Notes under the pieces: generated by a model
Told to the model about the DNA's origin: nothing
What the model saw: only the letters and a program-made list of their open reading frames with translations
Database searches by the model: none
Translations under genes and position numbers: made by a program
In this document: piece after piece, positions 34,780 to 44,500 of the stretch
Layout: every line of letters starts with the position of its first letter
How positions within the stretch are numbered: the stretch's first letter is position 1
Assembly: GCA_044361595.1 (NCBI GenBank)
Contig: JBIKIN010000019.1
Span: forward strand, 1 to 64,000
Reading direction: 5' to 3'
Origin: Pseudopedobacter sp044361595
Lineage (GTDB): Bacteria > Bacteroidota > Bacteroidia > Sphingobacteriales > Sphingobacteriaceae
DNA: 64,000 nucleotides

Positions 34780-35106
34780 AATTCTGTGCCTTTATTGTAT
34801 GCATTCGGTATACATTCCATAAGGCATAAAAGATGCCGATTATTTCAAATAGTTTAATTAAACGTTATTTTTTGTTCTTTTGAATGTAATATCAAAACAC
34901 TTATTAATCACCTCACCAATATATAATTTATTTTTTTAATTCTTTGTTCTAATTAAAAATAATTATAATATTGATTATTAGTTAGTTATGAAATATGTTT
35001 TAATTGTCTTAATCTTTTGTTTAAGAATATTTAATACTATACACTATTAAATAAAATTTAAAACTCTTTAACTCAAATTAAAATTTCAAAATAAGTTAAA
35101 TTTACA

Positions 35107-35141
35107 TTTGGGGAAAATATTACTTTTTTGGGGAAAATATT
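35107..35141. repeat. Two 15-base direct repeats spaced by 20 bases
   Basis: TTTGGGGAAAATATT occurs at 35107-35121 and again at 35127-35141, so the copies start exactly 20 bases apart, about two helical turns. They lie upstream of the receiver and sugar transferase genes, a position suitable for a dimeric regulator. Confidence 0.85.
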
Positions 35142-35169
35142 GCACTAAAAGCTCTTTTTGATGCAAAAA

Positions 35170-35198
35170 AAATCCTGTTAATATGGTTAACAGGATTT
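35170..35198 (-). terminator. Terminator after yidC
   Basis: On the minus strand AAATCCTGTTAA and TTAACAGGATTT form a 12-bp stem around a five-base loop, followed by a run of T. It lies 17 bases past the yidC stop. Confidence 0.88.
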
Positions 35199-35214
35199 AA
35201 AAAATTAATCTTTA

Positions 35215-36996
35215 TTATTTCTTCTTTTGTTGATTTAATTGTTGCTGACGCATCATTTCTTCCATCTTTCTTTGAAAAGAGTTTTTCTTTTTCTCTGACT
35301 CAGGTTTTTTCTTGTTTTCTTGGATTTGAGCATGAATTTTATCATCATCAACAAATTTTCTAATAAAATATTGCTGAGTAAATGTTAAAATGTTAGCACA
35401 GAAATAATAGTAATTTAAACCTGCTGGATAGCTATTTAAAACTCCAAAAAAGATAATAGGGGTTATATATCCAATATATTTCATCTGACCTTGAACGCCA
35501 GATACTTGGTTGTTAAAATAAGTGTAAACTAATGTAGAAATGGTCATTAATAAACACATTAAACTTATATGATTCCATCCTAATAAAGGAATAGGGGCAA
35601 AAGTAATCAGTTCATCATAGGTTGATAAATCTTTCATCCATAAGAAACTCTCATGTCTTAATTCAAAAAGATTAGGAAAAAAGTAGAAGAATGCTAAAAT
35701 AAATGGCATTTGAAAAACTAAAGGTAAACAACCACCTAAAGGATTTACGCCCGCTTTTTTGTATAGTTTTAAATATTCTTGTTGTACTAAAGCCTGATTT
35801 CCTTCGCCTACTTTCTTTTTAATTTCATCCATTTCTGGCTTTAAAACCCTCATTTTAGCCATTGAAAGGTAAGACTTATAGGTAAATGGGAATAAAACAG
35901 ATTTTAAAATAACAGTAAGTAATAAAATAATTAAACCGTAACCTAAGTTTAAGCTTTCGAAAAAGTTAAAAATAGGTAATACTAAAAATCTATTTATCCA
36001 TTTTAAAGGTCCCCAGCCCATTTTAACTTGTTGTTCTAAGTTAAAGCCTTGATCTTTTAATTGGCTAAACTTATTAGAACCAAAATAAAAGATTAAGTTA
36101 TAGCTGTTATTTTGACTTGGGTTAAATGGTAAACTAAGCTTAGCAGCATAGGCTTTTACAGCAGAGCTATCAGCTAGTGTAGTCACTTTAACATCCGCTT
36201 TAGTAAAAGCATCTTGGTTTATTAATGCGCTAGAGAAAAAATGTTCTTTAAAGGAAATCCATTTTGTTTTTTTCTCTTCTAATAATTTTTGGTCGTCTTC
36301 AGACTCGCTTAAATAATCTACCTCTTCCTCAACATCTTGAAAATATGTAGTAGAATACATTCTTTCGTTTTTGATGTCTTTTTCTTGTTGTAATAATTTT
36401 GTATTCCAATTTAAAATAGCACTATTACTATTATTTAAGCTTTGAAAACCTACAACTTCTGCTTTAAATGCAACCTTATTACTTCCATTAGGTAAACTGT
36501 AGATGTAAGAAAGTTTAGAACCATTTGACTGGTTTAAAACCATGGTGATACTACTATCAGTTTGGCTTTCTTTTGTAAAAAAACTATTGGAGGTATTGGC
36601 TATATAATTACCTTCTTTAAAATCAAAACCAAACTCAGTATCATTATTATTGAAAAGAATAACTGGTTTTCCAAAGTATGTTTTTTCGCCAATAATCTCA
36701 ACACTAGCTATTTTACCGCCTTTATTAGAAATAGATAATTTAAGTTTATCATTTTGTAAAGTGGTTATTTCTTCAGTTACTGCAACGCTATCGGTTGTGG
36801 TTGCAATTAATTTGGTAGTATCCGCATTTACTGCTTTTTGTGCTTTAGTGCTATTACCTTTAATTTTAGCAATAGAATCTTGAGTAATTCTAGCCTTTTC
36901 TTTTTTGATGTCTTCTTCTGATGGTTTTAGTAAGAATGTTGATCCTACTAAAATGATTAAAATCAGGAACAAACCTGTAAACGTGTTTCTATCCAT
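35215..36996 (-). CDS. yidC: Membrane protein insertase YidC
   Basis: YidC inserts and folds inner-membrane proteins, alone or with Sec. An N-terminal membrane anchor (residues about 7-23) is followed by the large periplasmic domain of Gram-negative forms and then the conserved core with LNLGYGLIILLLTVILKSVLF, KMRVLKPEMDEIKKK, GVNPLGGCLPLVFQMPFILA and a basic C-terminal tail. At 593 residues it is complete. It lies 31 bases after pyrG in the same direction and likely shares its transcript. Confidence 0.97.
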   Translation of the reverse strand: MDRNTFTGLFLILIILVGSTFLLKPSEEDIKKEKARITQDSIAKIKGNSTKAQKAVNADTTKLIATTTDSVAVTEEITTLQNDKLKLSISNKGGKIASVEIIGEKTYFGKPVILFNNNDTEFGFDFKEGNYIANTSNSFFTKESQTDSSITMVLNQSNGSKLSYIYSLPNGSNKVAFKAEVVGFQSLNNSNSAILNWNTKLLQQEKDIKNERMYSTTYFQDVEEEVDYLSESEDDQKLLEEKKTKWISFKEHFFSSALINQDAFTKADVKVTTLADSSAVKAYAAKLSLPFNPSQNNSYNLIFYFGSNKFSQLKDQGFNLEQQVKMGWGPLKWINRFLVLPIFNFFESLNLGYGLIILLLTVILKSVLFPFTYKSYLSMAKMRVLKPEMDEIKKKVGEGNQALVQQEYLKLYKKAGVNPLGGCLPLVFQMPFILAFFYFFPNLFELRHESFLWMKDLSTYDELITFAPIPLLGWNHISLMCLLMTISTLVYTYFNNQVSGVQGQMKYIGYITPIIFFGVLNSYPAGLNYYYFCANILTFTQQYFIRKFVDDDKIHAQIQENKKKPESEKKKNSFQRKMEEMMRQQQLNQQKKK

Positions 36997-37027
36997 TTCT
37001 TTTTGTATAATGCTTCTCTATCTAATT

Positions 37028-38641
37028 TTAACTTTTCTTTTTAGCGTGTTCTAATGAAGCGGCGACAAATTTAACAAAAAGTGGGTGAGGATTAGCAACT
37101 GTTGATTTTAATTCTGGGTGAAATTGTGCAGCAACAAAATATGGATGGTTTTTTAGTTCTATAATCTCTACCAAATTATTGTCTGGGTTTATTCCAGATG
37201 CTATCATTCCACCATCTTCGTATTGTTTAAGATATTGATTATTAAACTCATATCTATGTCTGTGGCGCTCTGATATTTTAGATTTACCATAAATACCGTA
37301 AGCTTTTGTCCCTTTTTTAATTTCGCAAGTATAAGCACCTAATCTCATGGTTCCGCCTTTAAGCGTAATTTTCTTTTGGTCTTCCATCATAGAAATAACG
37401 GCATCTTCCTCACTTTGGTCCATTTCTGTGCTATGTGCATTTTTTAATCCTAACACATTTCGTCCATATTCTATAACTGCACACTGCATACCTAAACAAA
37501 TTCCAAAGAATGGTATATTATTTTCTCTTATAAATTTGATAGCAATAATTTTACCCTCAATACCACGATTACCAAAACCAGGAGCTACCAATACACCATC
37601 TAAATGACTTAATTTTGCTGCTACATTTTCTTCGGTTATGCCTTCAGAGTGTATACATTCTACTCTTACCTTACATTCGTTTTGCGCACCAGCATGAATA
37701 AAAGCTTCCGTAATTGATTTATAGGCATCAGGTAGTTCTACATATTTACCTACTAAACCTACTTTTATTTCTGATGTTGGGTTTTTTAAACGGCCAAGAA
37801 AATCTTTCCAGCTATCTAAGTTAGGTTCGTTTTTTAAAGGTAATTTCAATTTAGATAATACAGTACGGTCTAATTGCTCTTTAAGCATCAATAAAGGAAC
37901 ATCGTATATCGTTTTTGCATCTATAGACTCTATAACTGCATTAATGTTGACGTTACAAAATAGCGCTATTTTTTTTCTGATGTCTTGTGTAATATGATGC
38001 TCGGTTCTACAAACTAAAATATCTGGCTGTATGCCATATTCTAGCAACATTTTAACCGAGTGCTGTGTAGGTTTTGTTTTTAATTCGCCTGCTGCTGCTA
38101 AAAACGGAATTAAGGTTAAGTGAATAACTATTGCATTATTAGATCCTACTTCCCATTTAAACTGTCTAACAGCTTCAATGTAAGGTAATGATTCAATATC
38201 ACCTACAGTTCCTCCTAACTCGGTAATAACAATATCGTAGGTGCCACTTTCGCCCAAAAGGCTCATATTTCTTTTGATCTCATCGGTAATATGCGGTACA
38301 ACTTGTACTGTTTTACCTAAATAAGCACCTTCACGTTCTCTATTAATTACGTTTTGATATATTCTACCTGTAGTAATGTTATTAGCCTGAGAAGTGTTAA
38401 CATTTAAAAAACGTTCGTAATGACCAAGGTCTAGATCAGTTTCGGCTCCGTCTTCTGTAACGTAGCATTCGCCATGTTCGTAGGGATTTAAAGTTCCGGG
38501 ATCTATGTTGATGTAAGGGTCAAATTTTTGGATGGTTACACTGTAACCTCTGGCTTGTAATAGCTTAGCTAGCGAGGCTGAAATAATTCCTTTCCCTAAA
38601 GAAGATGTAACACCTCCCGTAACAAAAATATACTTAGTCAT
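37028..38641 (-). CDS. pyrG: CTP synthase
   Basis: PyrG makes CTP from UTP, ATP and glutamine. The N-terminal synthetase domain (1-270) opens with KYIFVTGGVTSSLGKGIISA and contains KFDPYINIDPGTLNPYEHGE; the C-terminal glutamine amidotransferase domain has the nucleophile cysteine in FFGICLGMQ (near 382) and the HPE of QFHPELKS. At 537 residues the length is standard. It has its own promoter and precedes yidC. Confidence 0.98.
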   Translation of the reverse strand: MTKYIFVTGGVTSSLGKGIISASLAKLLQARGYSVTIQKFDPYINIDPGTLNPYEHGECYVTEDGAETDLDLGHYERFLNVNTSQANNITTGRIYQNVINREREGAYLGKTVQVVPHITDEIKRNMSLLGESGTYDIVITELGGTVGDIESLPYIEAVRQFKWEVGSNNAIVIHLTLIPFLAAAGELKTKPTQHSVKMLLEYGIQPDILVCRTEHHITQDIRKKIALFCNVNINAVIESIDAKTIYDVPLLMLKEQLDRTVLSKLKLPLKNEPNLDSWKDFLGRLKNPTSEIKVGLVGKYVELPDAYKSITEAFIHAGAQNECKVRVECIHSEGITEENVAAKLSHLDGVLVAPGFGNRGIEGKIIAIKFIRENNIPFFGICLGMQCAVIEYGRNVLGLKNAHSTEMDQSEEDAVISMMEDQKKITLKGGTMRLGAYTCEIKKGTKAYGIYGKSKISERHRHRYEFNNQYLKQYEDGGMIASGINPDNNLVEIIELKNHPYFVAAQFHPELKSTVANPHPLFVKFVAASLEHAKKKS

Positions 38642-38712
38642 GTTTAAATTGAAGTTTTGATCTTTTGAATACCTTATTTTAAGGTGATTTTTAAATCTAT
38701 TTGTACGGGATT

Positions 38713-38720
38713 CAAAAGTA
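38713..38720 (-). promoter_or_regulatory. -7 promoter element of pyrG
   Basis: TACTTTTG on the minus strand (38720-38713) fits TAnnTTTG. It would give pyrG a leader of about 65 bases. A -33 TTG is not evident. Confidence 0.5.
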
Positions 38721-38978
38721 GGGTTTTTTTTTCGTTTTGCTTTACTTGTGGATAAAATAGATTCTTGTGGAAAAGGATATTTTGCTTTTGAATGAATGTT
38801 TTATAGAGTAAAATTCTGTGGCATAGGTGGTTTCTAAAACTATATTTTTTTAAAATTTTATAGGTTTTTGCGTTAACGATAGGAATGGATACCGGCCTGT
38901 GAATAATGCCTTGAGCAGTATGAATGGATAGCGTGTTAAAACGCCCAAATAATTCATTTTAACATCATAATTAATGTT

Positions 38979-38986
38979 TAATTTTG
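38979..38986 (+). promoter_or_regulatory. -7 promoter element directly before the 38993 gene
   Basis: TAATTTTG fits TAnnTTTG and ends 6 bases before the ATG at 38993, so the message is expected to start at or beside the start codon. Confidence 0.55.
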
Positions 38987-38992
38987 CGATGT

Positions 38993-39427
38993 ATGAGTCC
39001 AAATTATAAAAGCTTATTAATGCGCTATCAAAATTATTTGATAGAGTTTTATCAATTAATAGAAGATAAAGAATTAATTAAACCGAGCGATTTAGCTAAA
39101 TCGGCCATGGTGAGAGATTTTTTAGAGAATTTACCAGATTTTGAAACCGATTTTGAAATAGAATTTAAATTATCTACCCATGTAGATGATTTAGAAAATA
39201 CTTGGCTAGCTCAATTTAATTTAGATGGATTTAGCGTTAGATCTTACACTTTAGACGGTTTAGACGAAATAGAACAATGGTATTTTCATTACCGAGACGA
39301 TACTAAAGAATATGAAGGTAATTTGTTTACCGATGGTGACTGGGATTTATTTTTAGATGAAATTGCTGAAATTGATCAGTTTGGAGACACAAAACTAAAT
39401 GCGAGTTTTAATTACGCTTTTGAATAA
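38993..39427 (+). CDS. Conserved hypothetical acidic protein
   Basis: From the ATG at 38993 the product is 144 residues, strongly acidic, without signal peptide or membrane segment, and ends in YAFE. I recognise no domain. A TTG nine bases upstream would extend it but lies within the promoter element, so the ATG is preferred. The permease gene follows after 52 bases in the same direction. Function unknown. Confidence 0.75.
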   Translation: MSPNYKSLLMRYQNYLIEFYQLIEDKELIKPSDLAKSAMVRDFLENLPDFETDFEIEFKLSTHVDDLENTWLAQFNLDGFSVRSYTLDGLDEIEQWYFHYRDDTKEYEGNLFTDGDWDLFLDEIAEIDQFGDTKLNASFNYAFE

Positions 39428-39479
39428 AACTTAGTTCCTGTTTTTTGGCATTATTAATGGTTAATTTTGAAAATAAACA

Positions 39480-40556
39480 ATGATGAATCAGAAAACTGAA
39501 ATTCCTTTAACCGTAAAAAGATCTATAGAATTACTTGGGTTATTTTTGCTAGGCTATATCATGTACATAGGTAGTGACATTATTATGCCTTTATTGATGG
39601 CTTTTTTCTTAACCATTATGTTGTTGCCAATTTATAGGTTTTTAAGAAAGAAGAAACTTCCAGAAAGTATAGCCATTTTAGTCCCTATTGTGATTTTACT
39701 GCTTTTTGCCGCACTTTTAATTTGGTTTTTTACGGCACAAATTCAATTTTTGATAGGAGATTTCCCTTCAATTAAGAAAAATGTAAACATCCATCTTAAT
39801 TCTTTAAGTAACTGGATAAGCAGTTTTACTAACACAAGCACTAAGCAGCAAATTGAGATTATAAAAGAACAAAGCAATAATTTTTTAAACAGTACCGGCA
39901 CTTTATTATCGGGCATTGCAGGGTCTGTATCTGGTGTTTTAATATTTTTTGGCTTATTACCTATCTACATTTACCTTATATTTTATTATAAAGGCATGCT
40001 TAAAAGGTTCACAACCATGTGGTTTGATAAGCAAGATTTACCACAAGTTGAAGACAGCATAAAAAGCATTGAAAAAATTATTAAAAGTTATTTATTAGGT
40101 TTATTGATTCAGATAGCATATATCACTATTTTATTAGGAGGTATTTTGTGGATAGTAGGGATAAAACATGCTTTGTTAATTGGAGTATTGTTTGCGCTTT
40201 TGAACTTAGTACCCTACGTTGGCGCATTAATTGGGAATTTGCTAGGTGTCTTAATTACTTTAAGCTCTACACAAGAAACCTGGCCTATTTTAACAGTTTT
40301 AGTAGTGATAGCAGTAGTACAATTTTTAGATAACAATATTTTGATGCCTAAAATTGTAGGCGATAAAGTGAAAATAAATAGTTTAGCAGCCATTGTAGGT
40401 ATTGTGCTAGCTGGTACTTTTGCGGGTATATCAGGCATGTTTTTAGCCTTACCTATTATTGCAGTTCTAAAAATAGTTTTCGACCAAACCGAGAACTTTA
40501 AGAAATGGGGTGTTTTATTAGGTGCCGATAGACCTGAGAAAAATATGATTAAGTAG
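39480..40556 (+). CDS. AI-2E family (PerM/YdiK-like) transporter
   Basis: The 358-residue protein has about eight membrane segments with the family's layout: an N-terminal pair, a soluble loop (about 85-145), GLLPIYIYLIFYYKGML, and the C-terminal block LLIGVLFALLNLVPYVGALIG, FLDNNILMPKIVGDKVKINSLA and AGISGMFLALPIIAVLK. Members export small molecules, including AI-2 in some bacteria and sodium ions in others; the substrate here is unknown. Two ATG codons are adjacent; the first is used. Confidence 0.9.
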   Translation: MMNQKTEIPLTVKRSIELLGLFLLGYIMYIGSDIIMPLLMAFFLTIMLLPIYRFLRKKKLPESIAILVPIVILLLFAALLIWFFTAQIQFLIGDFPSIKKNVNIHLNSLSNWISSFTNTSTKQQIEIIKEQSNNFLNSTGTLLSGIAGSVSGVLIFFGLLPIYIYLIFYYKGMLKRFTTMWFDKQDLPQVEDSIKSIEKIIKSYLLGLLIQIAYITILLGGILWIVGIKHALLIGVLFALLNLVPYVGALIGNLLGVLITLSSTQETWPILTVLVVIAVVQFLDNNILMPKIVGDKVKINSLAAIVGIVLAGTFAGISGMFLALPIIAVLKIVFDQTENFKKWGVLLGADRPEKNMIK

Positions 40557-40735
40557 ACTCTGCAAGAATTTATTCAATGATACTGATGTGATTTTTACTT
40601 TTTATCATCCAGTGTGCAATAAATACAATAATTACCAAAACTTTTCTAGTATTTAACTATATAAAAGAACGCTTTAAAGCTCAATCTTAAGGAATTAATT
40701 TTTATCATCCCAGATTTAAATGCTAAAAATATTAG

Positions 40736-40743
40736 TATTTTTG
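40736..40743 (+). promoter_or_regulatory. -7 promoter element of the 40765 gene
   Basis: TATTTTTG fits TAnnTTTG and lies 21 bases before the ATG. Only a weak TTTA is seen near the -33 position. Confidence 0.45.
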
Positions 40744-40764
40744 ATCTCGATAAATTGATTTTTT

Positions 40765-41118
40765 ATGAGCAAGTTAGAGGGAAACCCATTTATAAATTGG
40801 AAAAAAATTCAGTTAACTTATAAAGACACTTTGTACGAGTTACAGGTAAAAGTTTTTGATTGCAATATTAGCCAAGATGGGGTAGGATATCACTTAAGAT
40901 TTAAAGATAAAGGTATAAGTATTGCTTTGATAGACACCAAATGGGTAAGGCTAGATGTAGAAAACCAATTTGCCCAAGTTGCGGGTAGGGTGATTAATAA
41001 AAGAGTGCATGATGCTTGGACACAGTTTGATAATGATAGAAGAAATGCTGAAAAGGAAAACCAAAAAAATAGTAATAACGGAACTTGGGGCATTGCTTTA
41101 CAAGGGGAAAATAAATAA
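40765..41118 (+). CDS. Hypothetical protein, unknown function
   Basis: This 117-residue soluble protein (MSKLEGNPFINWKKIQLTYK...NGTWGIALQGENK) has no signal peptide, membrane segment or motif I recognise. The first 80 residues look like a small beta-rich domain and the rest is charged and low-complexity (RRNAEKENQKNSNNG). It has a plausible promoter of its own and its 3' end faces the restriction enzyme operon. Two similar TTTTTATCATCC strings lie in the gap before it (around 40600 and 40698). Confidence 0.65.
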   Translation: MSKLEGNPFINWKKIQLTYKDTLYELQVKVFDCNISQDGVGYHLRFKDKGISIALIDTKWVRLDVENQFAQVAGRVINKRVHDAWTQFDNDRRNAEKENQKNSNNGTWGIALQGENK

Positions 41119-41135
41119 ACTTTACCTTTGGTTTA

Positions 41136-41585
41136 CTAAATTTTAAACCATTTAGAATAATATTTTTTATTAAAACTATCCTGTAAAACAACTCTTATTT
41201 TAGAAATTTTATGTTCTTTTAATTGTTCTATTAAATCTTCTTTTTCAATTAAATACTCGTGAGTTTCACCAGATGAAAGTGGTAAAGGGTAGCTAATTGT
41301 TTTATCAAATTTCAGTACATTAAAATTCTTTTTATTTCTCACGTTTGATATGAAAGTAGGTTCTTTGATATACCTCTGCTTATTACTTGTATTTGTAATC
41401 TTTATAACTAAAAAATTCTTTCCTTCCCCCATTTTAAAATTTTTTAAGGGCACTTTAAGAATATCTTGTATAGTAATATTAAATCTTCCTCTTTTATCAA
41501 TGTAGAATTCGTAAACTCTCCAAAAAAACACAAATGTTGAAATTCCTGCGGCATAAATTGATATTATTAATTTATAGTCCATCAT
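41136..41585 (-). CDS. Membrane-anchored protein co-translated with the type IIG enzyme
   Basis: A single N-terminal membrane segment (about residues 5-22, YKLIISIYAAGISTFVFFW) is followed by a 120-residue soluble beta-rich domain (KNFLVIKITNTSNKQRYIKE, IRVVLQDSFNKKYYSKW). Its start (ATGATG) overlaps the stop of the restriction-modification gene, so the two are made together. I do not recognise the family. It may be an accessory of the defence enzyme or a passenger; nothing in the sequence decides. Confidence 0.7.
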   Translation of the reverse strand: MMDYKLIISIYAAGISTFVFFWRVYEFYIDKRGRFNITIQDILKVPLKNFKMGEGKNFLVIKITNTSNKQRYIKEPTFISNVRNKKNFNVLKFDKTISYPLPLSSGETHEYLIEKEDLIEQLKEHKISKIRVVLQDSFNKKYYSKWFKI

Positions 41586-44500
41586 TCACCCTCCACAATC
41601 TTAATTTCTTCTGCTGTTAAATCATATAATTGATAAACCAATTGGTCTATTTGGTTTTCTAATTCTGAAATGTCTTCGCTTATTTTGTTGTTTTTTAAAA
41701 TAGTCGTTACAAGCTTTGATATTTCCTCGACTGTTTTCTTGTCTTTTTTAATTGGAATTTCATGTAATTCATAACCGCTAATTGTTGGATTTTTAAATTC
41801 GTCATTAAACCACCAATTAATTAACTTTGAATTTATTATGCCTACAATAAATTTTAAGTCGTAATTTTTATCAATAATTTCTGATGAAACATTTGTTGTA
41901 TCTAGACAAAAAAACTGCTCATTATCGTATGTGGCAAATAATTGCCCACTGCTGTTTATTCTCTGAGTGATTATTTTTTCAGATGTTAAAAACAGTTCTT
42001 TTGTATGAGGTAAACAGCCAGCTTTTTCTTTCATTAAGTCTGGTCGATACCAAATATATTCGTTGTCATAATCAATTTTATATGCTTTGATATTCCTGCC
42101 TCTTATAACTTTATAATAATCATCTCCTTTATTTTCTCTGAATAAAAATCTATTATCGTTACTCGTTTTAATTCCTCTTGAAAAATGAATTATGTCACCA
42201 AGCTTTACCGCTTCATTTTTGATTTTTTTATAAATTTTATATTTAACAGAATCCCAAGTCAGATTGATTTTTAATTCTTCATCTTTTAAAATTACTTCTT
42301 TTGGAATTTCGACTTTAAAAACGAAATTTTCATCAAGCAATTGAATATTATTGTTTGGCTTGTTATCAGTTTGAATAATAACGGTTTTAACATATGCATC
42401 TTTAAACACTCCAAAATCAAGTTCAACAATTGATTTTAAATTTATTTGATTAAGCAGTAGCTTTCTTAAAGGCAAAAAACTAGTTGTTGATACCCAAGTA
42501 TGGGGTATTATGAGACAAATAAAACCGTTTGGATTTTTAATTTTTGCGCCTAGTCCGACAAAAAAAGCATATAAATCAGTTTTGTTTTTATAGAGTTCAA
42601 ACTTATTGTAGTATTCTCTTTCTGATTCTGGTAAATTAGCAAAATTAACATAAGGCGGATTCCCAATCACCGCATCAAATCCTACAAAATCACCTTCATC
42701 ATTTAATACTTCGGGAAATTCAAAACGCCATTCAAAAGCATTTTCAAAAATCTTATTGGCTTTTATTTCTGCAATTTTATCCTTTAGTTCTTCGATTTTA
42801 TCTTCTAAATCTTCTTTATCCTTTTGTTGTACCTTGGTAAGTTTTGCATCAAATAACTGTTGAGTTACATACTTATTATACAGTTGATTACTAAATCTAT
42901 CTAAGTCTTTTTGTTCTTTACTGTTTTTACTAATTTCACTTCTAAAATCAGATTTAATATCGGCAATCAACCTTTCCATTTCCCGCTTTTGCTGCTTACT
43001 TTCGGCATTACGGTAGGTAGCAACCGCAATTTTATAGGTATCAATATTCCATTTGCTTTTCTTTAGGGCTTGGCTTAAATCGGCATCTATGGCAAAACGG
43101 CTCACCAAAGAGTTTCCACATTTAATATTGATATCAATATTGGGTAAAGTTTCTAACTCGGTGCTGTTTTTGTAATAGGCGTTTTTCAAAAGCTCTATCC
43201 ATAAACGTAAACGGCATATTTTAACCGAGTTGGTGTTAATATCTACTCCAAAAAGGCAGTTTTCTATAATGGTCTGCTTCTCGTGAAAAAGCGTTTCTTG
43301 TATGCGTTGGCTTTCTTTGTTGGAGGGGTGGTATTCAAATAGTTCGCCTTCTTCATCTGTTACTATTAATTCATCATTTACTACTTCTACGGTGTATTCT
43401 TTTAGGCGTTTGCCTTCACGGTCTTGCAGAATTTTTAAATCGTTTTTTACGGCAATCATTTCATTTAATGCCGAAACTAAAAAGTGGCCAGAACCCACAG
43501 CAGGGTCACAAATTTTAATGTTGTTTACAATGGTATTGGCTTCTCTGCGGTCTTCAATTTGATCATAAAGTTCTTCTAGAGTGCTACAATTCCAGTTTTT
43601 GGTTTCATTAAACTTTTGTACCACCGCTTTACGAATGGTTTCACGGCACATGTACATGGTAATAAAACCCGGTGTGAAGAACGAACCATCTTTATAACCA
43701 TTTATTTTCTCAAAAATTAAACCTAAAACCGATGCATTGATGAGTGTTTTATTGTCTTCTTGTATATCTTCGCCACCTTCTGCCCCAAAATCATAAGCAT
43801 CTAAAAACTCAAATAAGTATTGTAGGGTGGTTAAATTTCCAGTTCTTTTTTTGCCTTGTTGGTCTTTTAAAACCGTTGATGATATAATTGGAATCGTTTT
43901 ATCATCTTTTAAATTACTAATGAAAACTGTTTGATGCTCCAGCTCGGTAGGCTCAAACAAAGTGGAATTTAAATAGGGTACTTTGGCAAATATGGCTTTA
44001 ACATCTTCATTTCTATCTTCATATTTTTTAGCCAGTACCTGAAAAAATAAACTGTTTAAATCATCATACTCTTTTATGAATTTGTTGCTCAAAAAAGCAT
44101 AATCAAAATTTCGTTTATGATAATTAATTAACTGCCCTTCCAATAGCTTAAGAAATAAAACTCTGTTAATCCATGTGATAGATAACTCTAAGGCAACATT
44201 AAAAAGCCTTTCTTGGTATGTGTTGCCAAATTGAGCAGGGTTTTCTAAACGGCTTATTTTATCTAAGCTATCTAGCTGAATAATGGTATCTTCTAAAATA
44301 GAACCCGTGTTTCTTGCGCCTTCTTTATTTCTTTCAATCAGCTTTTTACTTCCTTCTTTAGTTTCGGTTAAACCGATGATGTGTAATAGCTCACTATAAA
44401 ATCTTTTATCTAGGCTGTTGCTATCATTTGTAAAAGGGAGTTTTAACAAATGCTCTGGAGAGAGCAATTTAAATAATGCAATTAAGGTATTATCATCTGC

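Larger units (their letters stand above)
34780..35214. other. Gene-free stretch of 435 bases between yidC and the receiver gene
   Basis: The stretch is extremely AT-rich and shows no coding potential in either strand. It contains the yidC terminator (35170-35198), a pair of 15-base direct repeats (35107-35141), and presumably the promoter of the receiver/sugar transferase genes, for which I could not identify a convincing TAnnTTTG element. Confidence 0.7.
38642..38992. other. Divergent intergenic region of 351 bases (pyrG / unknown gene)
   Basis: No coding sequence is supported here. The region carries the pyrG promoter element (38713-38720, minus) and the promoter element of the plus-strand gene (38979-38986). 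The middle, around 38760-38940, has no feature that I can name. Confidence 0.65.

Noticed and set aside
43302..43562. 86-codon frame opposite the type IIG gene
   Set aside because: Antisense to the methylase region with motif I; no independent support.
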